Shown piece after piece: positions 1 to 13,005 of a stretch of DNA of 64,000 bases. This DNA comes from Glandiceps talaboti (lineage: Eukaryota > Hemichordata > Enteropneusta > Spengelidae), in contig NC_135563.1 of the NCBI RefSeq assembly GCF_964340395.1, positions 12,654,651 through 12,718,650 of the forward strand, written 5' to 3'. The notes beneath the pieces were generated by a model, which saw only the letters and a list, made by a program, of their open reading frames with translations, did no database searches and was not told where the DNA came from. The position numbers and the translations under genes were made by a program. Positions within the stretch are counted from its first letter, which is position 1. The number at the start of each line of letters is the position of its first letter.

Positions 1-69
1 TAAACTTTATAACCACTCCGGCCATTGCATGAATTCACTATTTCAGTGGACCCACCGAACGACCAACCG

Positions 70-369
70 ATGGACCCTGGTCAGGCCAGCCAGAGGGTCA
101 GCCAAATTGTCAACCAAGTACCAATCACATTGCCTGTTTATCAATTATACAATAGTGCTCAATTACTAGGATATCATTATTATGGATGTATTTGTAAAAA
201 TGGAGTCCCTGATACATGGCATACGCTTTGGCAATTCCTTCAAATATGTAAGAAATATTTGAACAAAAAAGAAGACGGTAATGCCTATCTCAGAACATTT
301 TCTGTTGAAGTGCTGTTAAATGGAATTCTAAACAATTTTTATCACGTTATTATTCTGTCTCCTTTCTGA
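70..369 (+). CDS. weak unrecognised ORF, 99 codons
   Basis: The frame is open from base 13, with its first ATG at 70, to a TGA at 367-369. Nothing in it is recognisable; the first third is Pro/Gln-rich and the rest has no domain or membrane segment. Its length is only slightly above chance expectation here. Confidence 0.12.
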   Translation: MDPGQASQRVSQIVNQVPITLPVYQLYNSAQLLGYHYYGCICKNGVPDTWHTLWQFLQICKKYLNKKEDGNAYLRTFSVEVLLNGILNNFYHVIILSPF

Positions 370-2164
370 GGCTGAATAATGAAGGAATTATTATGATATC
401 AGATTAACAATGTTCTCATATTTTTATGATACATGTCTGTAGTTGCCGACAGCCACATGGGGGTGCTCCTTGTCGAATAGTTCAGTGTAGGCCCCATGGG
501 TCACCTGCGTTTAATTCACTTTCAGTAGACAAAAACTGGACCAAGGTAAAAATAGGCATATCTGACGCATTCATGTTAGCACTACACGGCTCTAAAACAT
601 GAACGAATAATGAAAATCTCTTTGGATGAGTAAATTTACGATAAGCAATCAAATGTAGTGGTGAATATAATCCCACGTGTATAAATCCACCATATCGGAA
701 ATGAATTGTAGCGAATAAGGAAATTGCTATGTTCAGATAGGAAAGAAAGGTCTCGTTAAATTTAAAGAAGCGTGTGTATCTAATGGTGTCTGCAGGAAGG
801 GGGAGAGAAACGCATTTGAGGCCGGGGTGTGTCACTACTGTTCAACCTGAGAATTTTACAGCTGTCAGATTAAATGAGACCATTGACGTAAAAAGAAGAT
901 AAAGAAGTTATCATGCTAACGTGAAAACATCGATTTAGTAGAAGTCTTTGTTTGTATTCTATAATTGTTCTAGTTTCTAGAAAAAGGTCGCGCACTTTGA
1001 GTCAGCAATGATATTCCACTCAACTTGATGTTCAGAATGTCTTATTCTGTCACTTATAAAAATTGATCCCCATCCAAATTTTCAATATCGAATAATTTCT
1101 ATATAGAACGCTTTGCACTGAATCTTCTACATGATTGAATTGGCATTGTTCATTTCTGTTGTCAGAGGGCGCACTGGTGATTTGGAGAGTTTCACCTTTC
1201 TAGAGGAATAAAAATGCAATTGTTAAGTTTGTGTCTAATCTCTTACTAAGTGGAGAAAGAGATTACAAACCTTGTGCTATTTATGATTACCTTTAATTTA
1301 CTAACATTAATGAGCGAAATCACATTATTTACATACTTCAGATACGCAATCATACATATTTCAGATAAGCAGGGCAAAGTTAAGATCAATGTAGATTTAT
1401 AATTAAGACGAGACAAAATGATACACCCAGATCATGTTTAGAACGAAGTGAGCTATTCTCAGCCGTCCAGATGATGAAACAGTTTGTAAAATTGATAACT
1501 GTCATGCGTCACTACGTTTAAAACTTCATGACACACGTGTAAAATTTGACAAATATTTACCATTCAATTCTTTAATCAAACTATCTGTTAGTCACTGTGG
1601 TCTATTTTCTACATAGTACCTACTGCTATGTCTAGCCATCTCTGATATTAGGTTTTTATAATCCGTGGAATTGAGGATGCACATTTTGAGTTTATAGTGT
1701 TTATCTTGTTTGATTGATAATATTAATACACATCTCAGAATAGTAAATGCCCAAAACAAATAACTTTTAGACGAACATGCAACATTTTTTATCTTTATAT
1801 ATTTTACTAAACCTCCGATTTATGGTAAATATATATATGACGTTGCATCATTAACATTGTCAACACAGTTTATATTAATTTTGAGCAATTCTTCAGTTTT
1901 TCTTTGTGGAGAAAAGGAGACAGTCCTTCCCATACTCTATGTGTTGAACATACTTTTATTGCCAAAGCTGTGACTTTTTATGATTGTAACAACAGCTTCT
2001 CAATTCGCAGTATTCCATAATACCCCTTTGTTTCCATTGTCCTCTTTTGGTCCACTCATTCCTCTCAATTTCTCTGTAATTATTAATTCCACATCTTGAT
2101 TTGAAAAAAAAAATATAATGCTTATTTTGAGTTTCAAAACTGATATTTATCTTCTTTTTAACAC
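370..2164. other. non-coding stretch
   Basis: AT-rich sequence without recognisable genes. A minus-strand frame at 482-835 is open but has no family or start context. The short block GCCACATGGGGG at 451 recurs near 60134 and may mark a common repeat family. Confidence 0.5.
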
Positions 2165-2290
2165 TGTGTTGTGTTGTGTTGTGTTGTGTTGTGTTGTGTT
2201 GTGTTGTGTTGTGTTGTGCTGAGCGATGCTGTGCCGTGCTGTGCTGTGCTGTGCTGTGCTGTGATGAGTTGTGTTGCGTTGTGTTATGTT
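2165..2290 (+). repeat. (GTGTT)n pentanucleotide array with degenerate tail
   Basis: About ten perfect GTGTT units run to 2218. They pass into GTGCT-type units and then degenerate GTGTT/GTTAT units. The complementary pentamer (CACAA)n appears in opposite orientation in the array at 2981-3425. Confidence 0.95.
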
Positions 2291-2358
2291 ATTGTCAAGC
2301 ATTTCAACATCTTATGATGTAACAGGGTAACCCATTCATTATTTACTGAATCACCTAT

Positions 2359-2380
2359 GCAGGCAGGCAGGCAGGCAGGC
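2359..2380 (+). repeat. (GGCA)n tract
   Basis: About five GCAG/GGCA tetramers in a short perfect run. Confidence 0.9.
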
Positions 2381-2980
2381 ATTGTGTATGATAACTGTAG
2401 GTGGTTCATTCATCAAATGCCAAGGCAATGAAATACATAACCCAAAGTCTAATTAGTACAAAAGTGTAGCCTTTTGTGACACATAGACGGTCAATCAATA
2501 TAAAATATTTTCATTAATTTGATATCATTAATATTTCATTCTACATTGAATGATAAATTATAATGAATTATTAATTCACACGTCATTAGATAATAGAGAC
2601 ATACTCATCATTTTATTTTACGAGATCATAACAAACATGTTATTCATATATATTATACATATATATTACATACATAATAAGATTTAAAACATTGCTAGGT
2701 TACAAGTTATATTTAGTTTTTTTTGTAATACAGATGAGAATTGAAATAAGTAAAATCGTCATTGTAGAAAAATAAATCAAACCACACTAGGTATATATTA
2801 ATGGGTGATACAGACATCATGTTCATGGTAATAAAGAACAAACATGCAGATGACAAACACGAGGACAGGCACAGCCGAAGCTGTAGTGGTAAGTATTGTT
2901 GTTGTAACTATAGTAACAAGAATCACAAGATTACAAACATCAACATGAACAACCTGTAGAGAACTACAGGTTAAATATTA

Positions 2981-3425
2981 CAGCACACTATTGTACAGCA
3001 TACAGTAGAGTATAGTACAGTACAGTGTACGTAGAGGACAGTAGAATAGGGTACAGCATAATACAGTACAGTACAGTACAGTACAGTACAATACAGTACA
3101 GTGCAGTGCAGTACAGTACAGTGCAGTACAGTACAGTGCAGTGCAGTACAGTGCAATACAGCGCAGCAGAGCATAGTGTAGTAGAGCGCAGCTCGGTAGA
3201 GATAATGGAATAACAGTACAAGTACAGTACAGTACAATACAACAGTGCAGTACAGTACAGTACAGCACAACACAACACAACACAACACAACACAACACAA
3301 CAGAACACAACACAACACAACACAACACAAAACAGTTACTGTACAGTGTAGTGCAGTTCGACAGAGATAAGTACATAACAGAATAACAATACAATACAGT
3401 ACAGTACAGTACAGTACAGTACTGT
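2981..3425 (+). repeat. complex (ACAGT)n / (ACAAC)n pentanucleotide array
   Basis: A ~445 bp stretch built almost wholly of ACAGT units with C/G variants. It includes a (CACAA)n block at 3265-3329 and ends in a perfect (ACAGT)n run. Long open frames on both strands inside it, made of Cys/Val/Leu or Tyr/Ser/Val runs, are products of the five-base period and are not genes. Confidence 0.95.
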
Positions 3426-3429
3426 TACA

Positions 3430-6400
3430 GTAACAGTTGCGTATGTAGAATGAACATGTACAGAAAAGCGGCCAGCGCAGAGAAAGTACATCGAAAGGTC
3501 AATTTGGTATTCGTGTTATTGTCAATCAAGTGGATTTCACATTTGGTAGTGGAAGGATTACAGGGTTAAATACACAGTTAAGTAATTAGATAATGGCTTG
3601 TGTATCATCGAAAAGTATACTTATGTACTGTCAGTTTGAGATGCTTAACCACAGTATTACACCAAACAATAACAGCTGACGAATGAAGACCCTTTAAAGG
3701 CATAGTAGAGTAGGCAAGTGCTGTTCTTAGCTCAAAATACGAATTTCACTGTCAAAATCCCTATTGCTGTATTACAAAACTATCCAGATTATGAAATCCA
3801 AACTTTATAACAACAATGCTGTGCCCCAAAAGTACCATATACCAATCAATACACCACCAATATCAGTCAGGACGAGCTATAACATTTTAATACCATATAT
3901 TGCTAATTCATATCATGCATACGAACCTGACAATTTTCATAATAAAAATACCGTCTGTAGTAACACATAAATGCAAGGAAATATTAAAAACAGATGTAAC
4001 TTTTTTCACTAAAATGTGAAATACATACACAGCTTGCGCGACTTCTTTAGAATATAATTTTTGTATTAATAATCATACATCGAACTTAAATGAATTGTCT
4101 AGTGATATGTTCATCTGACATACGAGCATAGGGAATGTATTTAACACTGTGTTTGATTCAATAAACGAGATTGTAATTTGAAGGTGGATACCATGTTGTA
4201 ACACTTCAGGAAGTAAAGACATTTTCATAAACTATGGGTTCTGGAGAGTTATTTCATGATTTTATATCGCCTACAGTTACCTGCGATTTCAGAGATATAC
4301 ATAGTTAATTTTTTGCCTTTGTAGGGTATCTTCGCTGTGAGCATTGCATGATGGGAGTCAGCAGAAATGATATATTCTTGGTTGCACGTGTAGTGTATTG
4401 TTTGATATAAGCTATTGATGACATATATCGCCAATCAATATGACGATTCTTTTTTTTTTATCAAAGCGATGTAATCGATACCAATACTCATTAGTCTGAA
4501 TTTTTCACGCATAGTCATTTATTTGATGAATATTAAATTAAAAATGAATTATTAATTCAGACATCAATACTAATAGATATTCATGAAGTCTATGTAAACC
4601 CTTTCTTTTGATGATATTGATATTAGACTTGCTATGCTCACAAAGTTAATTGAGTTGCCAATATATCCAACACCCTCTCTTGTAATAACATAACAGAAAC
4701 GCAGACATTTAGATTGGCTGTCTCTGGCCAAGGGTGACATGTTGTTCTTGAATGTGTATAAACAGTAATTTTCTGAAATCATCAATATTTATATTAATGA
4801 GATTAACATTTTGTTTGTTGTATGACGTTACAAATATTCTTGCATTTAACAAATGGTAATTAATAACCATATATATGCATGTTATACTATTCATAAGCAA
4901 TTCATCGTTTTTGTTCATCAGAATGCATATATTACAGGATTGAAATATGCAATATTATGAAGATGGAAAATATGAATCATTGAAAAGAGTGTTGTGTGGA
5001 AACTGGATTTCAGAGAAATCTAGTTGGGACTGTGTAATACGAGTAAGACAACAAATAAGTAAACCTGATTTTTCTGAGAAAAAAAGTCCATCAAAACACA
5101 TCGTGTGTCAACTTTAATTCAGAGATGTTAATACTAAAATACTGTGCGCAAGTGCAAACTTTTATGGTTTTTCGCCCAGAGTCATCCCATTTAAACAATT
5201 ATCCTACAAAATTAAAAAATAAAATATAACAGAGAACAATATGAGAATATAAATATGGTAATGTGTTTTCTTCTAAATCTACATCTAGCTTAGGTTTTAA
5301 CTCTGAAGTTCAAGGTCACAAATCACCAAATTATAATCGGATTAAAAACACTATAATCTTTCAGTGGCAGTTATGTAGTGAGATTACGTTTTTACCGTCG
5401 TGATGTACATGTATTAAATGATTGTGGAGACACATCTTGTGTTATGTGCCACTGCTTTCACGAGATAATAGAACCTTGGCTCCATGGAGGGGATACTATG
5501 ATATTTAATAATTGTATTAAGGAACGGATCCGGAACATATATTAAGTCTATCTTCCTTTCTGAATGTCTATAAACGGCTGTATATGAAACTATTCTGTGT
5601 ATTTTGACTTAATGGGGTATAGTGAACTCTGCTACATCATCTTTTCATTTGTAATGTAGGAATGTGAATACAGAGTAGTGATAAATTCATGACAGACTTT
5701 CAGTTTTACCTTCATTCACAACCAGGCACATGTTAAGGATATGTAACCCGCCATGGTGTCGCCAGGAAATATGTTATCCAATTTACAGAGCTCGGGATAT
5801 TTCTATTACCTGGTTGTCTGGGGGCTTACTGGGCATAAAAAACAGATAACACTAACACGAAACGATGTAATTACGCACCAAGCTTTCCAGTTCGAATTAC
5901 GTTTACGAGATTTAGATTGTGTTCAATCAACTCACAAAGTGGTGCTGATCACAACAGCTACTTTATAGAGAGTCCCTGGTACGTATTTGATGGTATTATC
6001 AATCTTGTCCCAATACGATAGGAGTCTGACAACCCACCAAGCCATTGATCGGTTACTAGTGCTTTTAAGACACGGTGATTACTATGGTAGGTCGAACATC
6101 CTTATTTAGACGTAGGCCGATGCTTTCAATCAGGCATTACATCTTCTAAAACAATATATTATATGGACTTTCATTTCGTATCCGCCACATCAGGTTTCTT
6201 GATGGACTATTTTGGACATTCTCATTATGTCAGTTGGTCTGTTATCGTCAATGTATGTATGGGAATGCATGTTATCGCGAATTTATCTCATTTTGAAGTA
6301 GACAAGCTTACTGTAATGCAACTCTAACGTTGACGTAACATGTGTTACTATACCATGTAATGTCTCGCAAGTTAAAGTGATGTGACATCGTGAAGAAAAA

Positions 6401-7102
6401 TGCGATATATTCTGAAACTACAGATTCACTATGTCACTTGAGGTGGCATGGGATTTGAATATAGATGATAAATAAATACACAATTTTTCTCCTTCACCTT
6501 TGATTTATGTCTATTTCCAAATCAAATCAAATCAAAGAAGAGAACTTGTGTACGTATGAATCATAGTAATTCCATGATGAGCATACGTACAGTTTTTACT
6601 ACTTGGCCATAAAATGGAAACGTTTTTAAAGAAAGTACACATCTCAGTATCTCTAGAGATATCATCAAACACTGCTCAGTCATGTGTAATTACAGAATAT
6701 CAACAAAACTATAGTACAAACATGATATTTGAATTGGCTGAATTCGTCCAATAACATGATTGGAACATTTCTCCTCCTTTCAAATGTTCAAATTGTATAT
6801 TATATTTTCTGAGTAGCATTGGATCCTTAAAATCATATTTGAAACACTTTTTTTTTAAATGACCGGTAGATAGAACTACTTTTGTGTTTAATGAAATTTC
6901 TCCGATGACGAACCATTTATCGATATGTTTTCATCACTAATTGTTAGCATAATACGGTGGCCTATAGGTGACTCAGGAACAATACATTTGTGGCATAAAT
7001 AGGATACAGGTACAAATCCCAGGTATTAAAGTAGTTTGTCAGTGTAATGTTTTGTTTAGTTGTATAGCAGCTTATATCAGGATACAGAATTCATGGAAAC
7101 AG

Positions 7103-7103
<1 letters not shown>
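3430..7103. other. non-coding stretch
   Basis: AT-rich sequence. The 17 bp near-palindrome AATGAATTATTAATTCA at ~4542 also occurs at ~2562. Only short, composition-driven frames. Confidence 0.5.

Positions 7104-7195
<92 letters not shown>
7104..7195. repeat. (AT)n microsatellite, about 46 units
   Basis: Uninterrupted AT dinucleotides, self-complementary and able to extrude a cruciform. Confidence 0.98.
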
Positions 7196-7199
<4 letters not shown>

Positions 7200-7657
7200 C
7201 CGTAACCTTCAGCTAATACACATCATTCTAATTAAAACAACCGGAAATTTGCTTTGATGATTAATTTCAAAGATGTGTTATGATACAACTAGGTCATGAG
7301 AGCCATATTTCATTTCAATATCCCACCAATTAGCTGAAGTGTCATGTAATCAATGAACAAAGATGATTAATTATCAAACAATTATTCGATACATCGTTAG
7401 TGGGCTGTTATATCCGCTCTAATCCATCCATCAATGCTAATTCAGGTAATCTTCAATAATTACAAGAGGGTGCGGGAATCAGGCACACTCTGTCATGTAA
7501 AAATGTGACCTATATTGACTCCTTTTTCTAAAACTGATGATCCTCTCAAAATTTCTTGTCTAAAACATAACCCTTAGCCATGTTCAAACATTTCTTTTTA
7601 ACAACATCTACTAGGTTAAAAGGCTATCAGAAATGAAAAGGGACCCAAGTCTGAGAC

Positions 7658-7885
7658 TCATTGGTATCCCACCGCTGCCACCACATCGATAATTTCAATT
7701 GCAGAGGTGTTTTCCACTAAAACCACCACAGTGACTTTGTGTGAAGATACTGCATTAATTAATCCCTGTGTTTGCATGCATCTTATTAGCAGAGCTGAAG
7801 ATAAGTCATTGCCCTGTCTGACATCCGGATTGAGGTTAACATCCCCTCTCAAGATGTCATCCCAATATCTTGCCATACTATCCAC
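7658..7885 (-). CDS. unrecognised exon-like frame on the minus strand
   Basis: This frame is open for ~85 codons from an upstream TGA to the TGA at 7658. Its first ATG is a few codons inside (MARYWDDILRGDVN). The segment begins with a helix-like stretch and ends hydrophobic (VVVLVENTSAIEIIDVVAAV). A 16 bp inverted repeat, CCCACCGCTGCCACCA, brackets it at 7664-7679 and 7989-8004. The pairing suggests a decayed transposable element, but no transposase or gag motif is recognised. An opposite-strand frame overlaps it. Confidence 0.15.
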   Translation of the reverse strand: MDSMARYWDDILRGDVNLNPDVRQGNDLSSALLIRCMQTQGLINAVSSHKVTVVVLVENTSAIEIIDVVAAVGYQ

Positions 7886-8004
7886 CCTTCTCTCCAGGGA
7901 GACAAAATCCCCTCCTCAAAACTAACAATTCATTCATTGCATGATTGACAGCAGCGATTTAATTAACATATGCTAACATTATGGAACAATGGTGGCAGCG
8001 GTGG

Positions 8005-10248
8005 GCTATGTGGTAGGATGGGATGTGACGGTGGATGCCAAAATCACAAAACAATGCAAAGTTAGATAATAGAATTAGTCATAGCAAAATACTGACCCTC
8101 CTCTGATTTGACCGTCCTTCGAGAACTGAATTTTGTAAAATTTAAGCAAAGCTCCATATTCCCCTGGTCCTCTCTCCCAGACTTGTAATCATTTGCAAAC
8201 TCATACATGCACACAACTGACACAGCTGTACAAATGTAGACATTAGCGAGATACTATCGGTTATGAAATTGAGAGTTTTTTGTCCCAGGGGACCTTACGT
8301 TGACTCAAGCCCTCAGGTAGGAAAGCCTCGTATTTTATAATGAAAGTTGTACTATATCTGATCGTCATAGCGACGACGTTTTCATTGAATACCTAAGTTG
8401 ACAACACCGTTGTATAAGTGACTTCATATACATATCTTAAAGTCGATCATTATGAAATCCATTACTTGTATATTTGTTTTTATTCACCTCTGCGACCCCC
8501 TATTTTTGTCTGTCCTACTTTGCTCCCCATTTACCGACCTGCTATTCCACCGAATATTGGCAATTTCTGCTGTATTAGTTGGCGTAATATAATATGTTTA
8601 TAATACTAATTTGATGTAATCATAGAGATACTGATCAATTGATATTGAGAATCACTCAAGTGTATGACATGGAAATTAGGAAATAGATAAATGGAGAACG
8701 ACTGTCACATTGCTGGCTAATCGTATAGCTTGAATTGGTTATTACCCATGATAGTATACAGTTCCGACTCGCCGAGAACTCCTAATGAAGACAATCTTAT
8801 CGGATCTAACTATTCTACTCTAACTCTAGTTATGGATCTAATACGCAGACTTTTTGGCGACTATGTCATCGCATCATCTTGAATTAAATGATTGGTTACA
8901 CCTGAACAAATCTTGCTTTGTAATAAAGGGAAGTAGAAGAGTCAAAGGTCAAACCAGGGAGTCACGTAAAACACTCGAATGCCATGCGAGATACATTACA
9001 ATCTATCAATATTCACCTTAGAAAGCTACGAAGGATTGTTGTTCTTCAATATTTAATGTTACGGTTGATAATATTAAATACATGAGTATTAAGTGGAGTT
9101 ATGGTACACTCATTTCTCATCTTGTCCAAAGGAAGAGTGGGCCGACAATTGATAACACTATAACTCATTTGTAGCAGATTTAGCTCCGATACATGGCAAT
9201 TTTCCAACTACGTGTACTAAAACTATATACGATTAAATCCAATGTTCATGGAAAAAAAACTAGATAATGGCATAACACAATGTTTCACTTCATACGATAA
9301 TTCTATATGTTACGATATTTTAGTTTCAATGCATCAAAACGTTACATATAGTGTTACTATTTGTTTTGGAATTCAATGTCTTAGGATAACACAGACTTGT
9401 TTACGACTACGTCTACAGAAATAAATATATCTGAGCAGCTGCAAGTGTTATGAATATAAAATCTTAAATACCTGAACATTCAAAAAAAAACCATCATTAC
9501 TACCAGATATTCATTATTCTAAATCGAAATATCCGACATTGTGGAATTTCAGTACCTCAAATACTTTATCAATATCATTGAATTCCACATATTAGTTTTA
9601 CCAAAATTACATTATGACAGGCTTTCACACTTCAGAACAGCTAAAATATTATTAATAGGGCATCAACTGTGCTGGAACATTCTTGTTATTAGGCAGACCT
9701 AGATGCTGTATAAAAAATGACTACATAATCCTGAATTTTGAACTTTATTGTCGTAAGAAGTCAACATTTCTTATAAGCCTCATCTCACAGAATTTTTGAA
9801 TAAGCTTATAAGAATGAGCTTCCAGTAAGATTTCGTGAAGGTCATAGGTATTAGCGTATAAATGATTTAAAAAACGCACATTTTAGATTAAAATCCATCT
9901 TTAAATGATTTATCTGCATGCTTAGATGAAAAGCTGCTATGAATAAAGATGACGTTATTACCTTTTTAAGTATTGTTACAGTATGGAACTGTAAGATTTC
10001 AATTATCAATGAAGTCTAAAATGTACCCTTCACATTTCTTTCTAAGGGTTGTTGATCTTTCAAAATGTGCAAAATACGACATTGTTTGGAGTTATTTTCA
10101 TTATTAACAGATGTTGGATGCTGTGATTTTAACAAACAGTTATTGAAATGAAGCGGCACTAGCTATAACTTGTGAAGTTTTTGGAACTTGTCTGTTAAAT
10201 ATGACTTACATCTCTGAGGTGTATCAAATCATTATATGTAAATGTGTA
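8005..10248. other. non-coding stretch
   Basis: No repeat array or convincing frame; only short open frames. Confidence 0.5.
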
Positions 10249-10250
10249 TG

Positions 10251-10305
<55 letters not shown>

Positions 10306-10319
10306 GTGTGTGTGTGTGT
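10249..10319 (+). repeat. (GTCT)n then (GT)n microsatellite
   Basis: About 13 TGTC/TCTG tetramers pass into a (GT)n run of about 8 units. Cys/Val/Ser-rich frames here are artefacts. Confidence 0.97.
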
Positions 10320-11398
10320 AGCTGTATACATTACATGTCAAGCAAATATACTAACTTTATATTTTACTATACGGACACTAAGATCAGTGCCTCCATGAAA
10401 GTGACACGTTGCATCCAGGCGCTCGGACCATTTGACCATGGTCTTAGATACAGTGTAGGTTTAATTTCACTTACATCATTCACAAGTAAGCAAAAAGAAT
10501 ATCAATATCAGTGCCAATCAGTGCTATATAATTGCACATACAGAAAATAGGGATGTATTGCAGAAACCAATAATTTGACTTATGTTGCAGCACTCATTGT
10601 TTTTCTCCTAAACGTATATGTATATAGAAGAGGTGGTGACATGACTCATGTACTAGCTATTTTTACATGAATACCAATCGGTCTAATCCATCACATTCTA
10701 TATTTTTCCTGATAATTCGTCTCCTACACAAAGATTAACTAGTGACATACGCGTGTACTCGAGTATTTGTATGTGATTATCAATCTTTGTAGTAAACCGT
10801 AATCAGTGTTCGAAATATGCGGTTTTTTACAATTCCGAAGCGGTCTGTCATTTCCATGATTACATAAGATTTAATTGAGTATATGTTATTGTACTGAAAA
10901 TAATCAGTTGATATGAAGCTTGAAAATGGCGCTTGATGGCCACACCTCCAGACAAAGTAACAATTATTTTGGTAATATAGATGGTGAATGTGCCAGACAG
11001 ACTTTAAATTATGCCAATATTTTATATATATATCAAATCATTTCGCTGTTTTGCCGATTATTTTCGTGTATATGTCTCCGACGTGATTGACGGTTAGGAC
11101 AACATATATTTCTACATATATTTCCAGCATTCGTTTGACTCTTTGACTATGGCCATTTTATTCATTTTTCTTTCTGAGAAGCTGAACCCCGACATGGTAG
11201 CTTTTTTATAGAATATCACCAGAACCCTTGTTTTGAATCATTGTTCATACTCTATTTTCTTCAAATCCCATGTCTCAGTTTGAACAAAGACTACACCTAT
11301 CATCATCAAAAAATTTATTTTTGAATCATTTATATAAACACATAAAGAATTCATTTAATGTGTAAAACACACGTTTTGTATCTTAAGCATTAAAGAGT

Positions 11399-11655
11399 TA
11401 GTATGTGCCCACATGTAGTATGTGACATTATCATAATACCCTGATAGTATGTGCTCTCATACTATGTGAAATAATAACCTTATAGTATGTGCTCACATAT
11501 GGTATGTGAAATAATAGACTGATGGTATATTGTCACGGAAAGCATATTGTGAAATAATAACCCTATGTACCCTGATAGTATGTGATCACATAAAAGTAGG
11601 TGAAATAATATCCTGATAGTATGTGCTCACATGTAGTATGTAAAATGATAACCTG
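11399..11655 (+). repeat. minisatellite, about six ~35-52 bp units
   Basis: The unit is CTGATAGTATGTGCTCACAT followed by GTAGTATGTGAAATAATAAC. Unit starts lie near 11399, 11441, 11478, 11519, 11572 and 11613. Within units, ATAGTATG and CATACTAT are partly self-complementary, so single units can fold into hairpins. Unit length varies through internal deletions. Confidence 0.75.
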
Positions 11656-11718
11656 ATTTCAACAGCGATGATAGATATAGAACATTACCAACATAAATAG
11701 ATAAACATAAAGGTGACT

Positions 11719-11854
11719 GGTCGCTACTACAATCTGACACGTGTATATTATGACCAAACACATCACCGACGTTTTGTACATATGCTTTAAAATTGAGGGG
11801 AAAAGTAATAGTGGGTGTTATTTATCTCATTTATCGATAGAATCATTAGTTGAT
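11719..11854 (+). repeat. dispersed direct repeat, copy A (~136 bp)
   Basis: This stretch recurs in the same orientation at 12858-13005. Shared blocks include AATCTGACACGTGTATATTA, GACGTTTTGTACATAT and AGTGGGTGTTATTTATCTCA. Copy A lacks the 12 bp G-run present in copy B and a short TATGTTG-containing segment. The two copies are 1.14 kb apart, so they could be long terminal repeats of a very small retroelement or a segmental duplication; the sequence between them shows no retroviral reading frame. Confidence 0.7.
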
Positions 11855-12359
11855 TTTTTTCATAAAGATGAATCAAAATGACCAACTCTACCTTAGTATA
11901 ACGTGTATAGTTTACAAGTTTGACTTTATTTTTGAATCAAGGTACGCGTATCTTCAGAAAACCTGCAGTCGTCAAAGTTGATTGATTTTAGTAATGTCTA
12001 GTGTATGCTTGCGGACAGAATCCCAGTTGTTAGAGGTTGTGGGGGTTAAACGGATTTCGTAGCCAGTGTCCCGTAGGGGCCCCAAGTTGGCTTTAAGCAA
12101 AGCTGTTTGAAATTACAATAGATTGTTTTTAAGCGTCTCTTAATTGCATCAAATAGTCACACAGAAGCGTGTATGTCCTGAAGCGTTAATTTATTTTCCC
12201 AATATGGCAGATACGTGATTAAGGCCACGTTGTTGACGTCTGTATGCAATCGAAAGTCTTCAGGCCAAGATTTAGAAGTTAACTATGTAGGGAGAACACA
12301 TTTATTCTAACACATAACGGATTGAAATATTTATATAGTGTTACACCCCCGACTATGAA

Positions 12360-12432
12360 AGTGGTCAATTCATGAAATGCACCGGCAATTTTGCCCAGTT
12401 CATAAAATTGTCAATCTTATGCAAATTAGAGT
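12360..12432 (-). repeat. dispersed repeat, inverted relative to 19526-19598
   Basis: The reverse complement of this segment matches 19526-19598 along about 70 bp. Shared blocks include CTCTAATTTGC, ATTTTATGAACT, GGCAAAATTGCC and GTGAATTG or its near variant. On the minus strand it lies at the 3' end of a frame ending at 12365, but that frame has no ATG at its start and nothing recognisable. Confidence 0.55.
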
Positions 12433-12857
12433 ATACATAATTTCGATCTAACAGCGGCGAATTCAAATTATAGGGGGCAAGAGTTTTGAACATGGGTTTG
12501 GAAACTTTCAAGGTGTAATCAACCTCGATGATATACGATCCATTTTGTAGCATACCACAGTTAAATTCTGGATCATGATTTGTCGAGGACAAGTTAGGTG
12601 AGGTTAATTTATTGAACTTTTAGTTACCCGTATTAGCGTATCACAACGAAAAGCTCATAGTGACGTCACTCTACTATTAAACTTAAATGGCTGTCGAACC
12701 TCATTTACAATACGCAAATGTGTATGGATATGTGGTGCACAATTGCAAAACTCGGGGAAAATATGTATTAAAGTAAGGCTAGGACGTAATGGTGGACGGC
12801 TAGAAATTGATTTCTCTGGAAGTGGTCAATACTTTAACATACCTCCTGATAATAATT

Positions 12858-13005
12858 GGTCGCTACAACAATCTGACACGTGTATATTATGACCAAACAC
12901 ATCACAGACGTTTTGTACATATTGATATGTTGTAAAATTGAGGGGGGGGGGGAGAGTAATAGTGGGTGTTATTTATCTCATTTATCGATAAAATCAATAG
13001 TTGAT
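12858..13005 (+). repeat. dispersed direct repeat, copy B (~148 bp)
   Basis: This is the second copy of the module at 11719-11854, highly similar from GGTCGCTAC through TAGTTGAT. It differs mainly by an expanded G-run (12941-12952), a short insertion before it and scattered substitutions. The similarity stops abruptly at both ends in both copies. Confidence 0.7.

Noticed and set aside
2971-3394. Overlapping minus-strand frames of 111-138 codons rich in Cys, Val, Leu and Tyr
   Set aside because: They are translations of a five-base repeat in several frames and have no unique sequence.
10201-10550. Cys/Val/Ser-rich frames that resemble a signal-peptide protein
   Set aside because: The apparent signal sequence is the (GTCT)n microsatellite.
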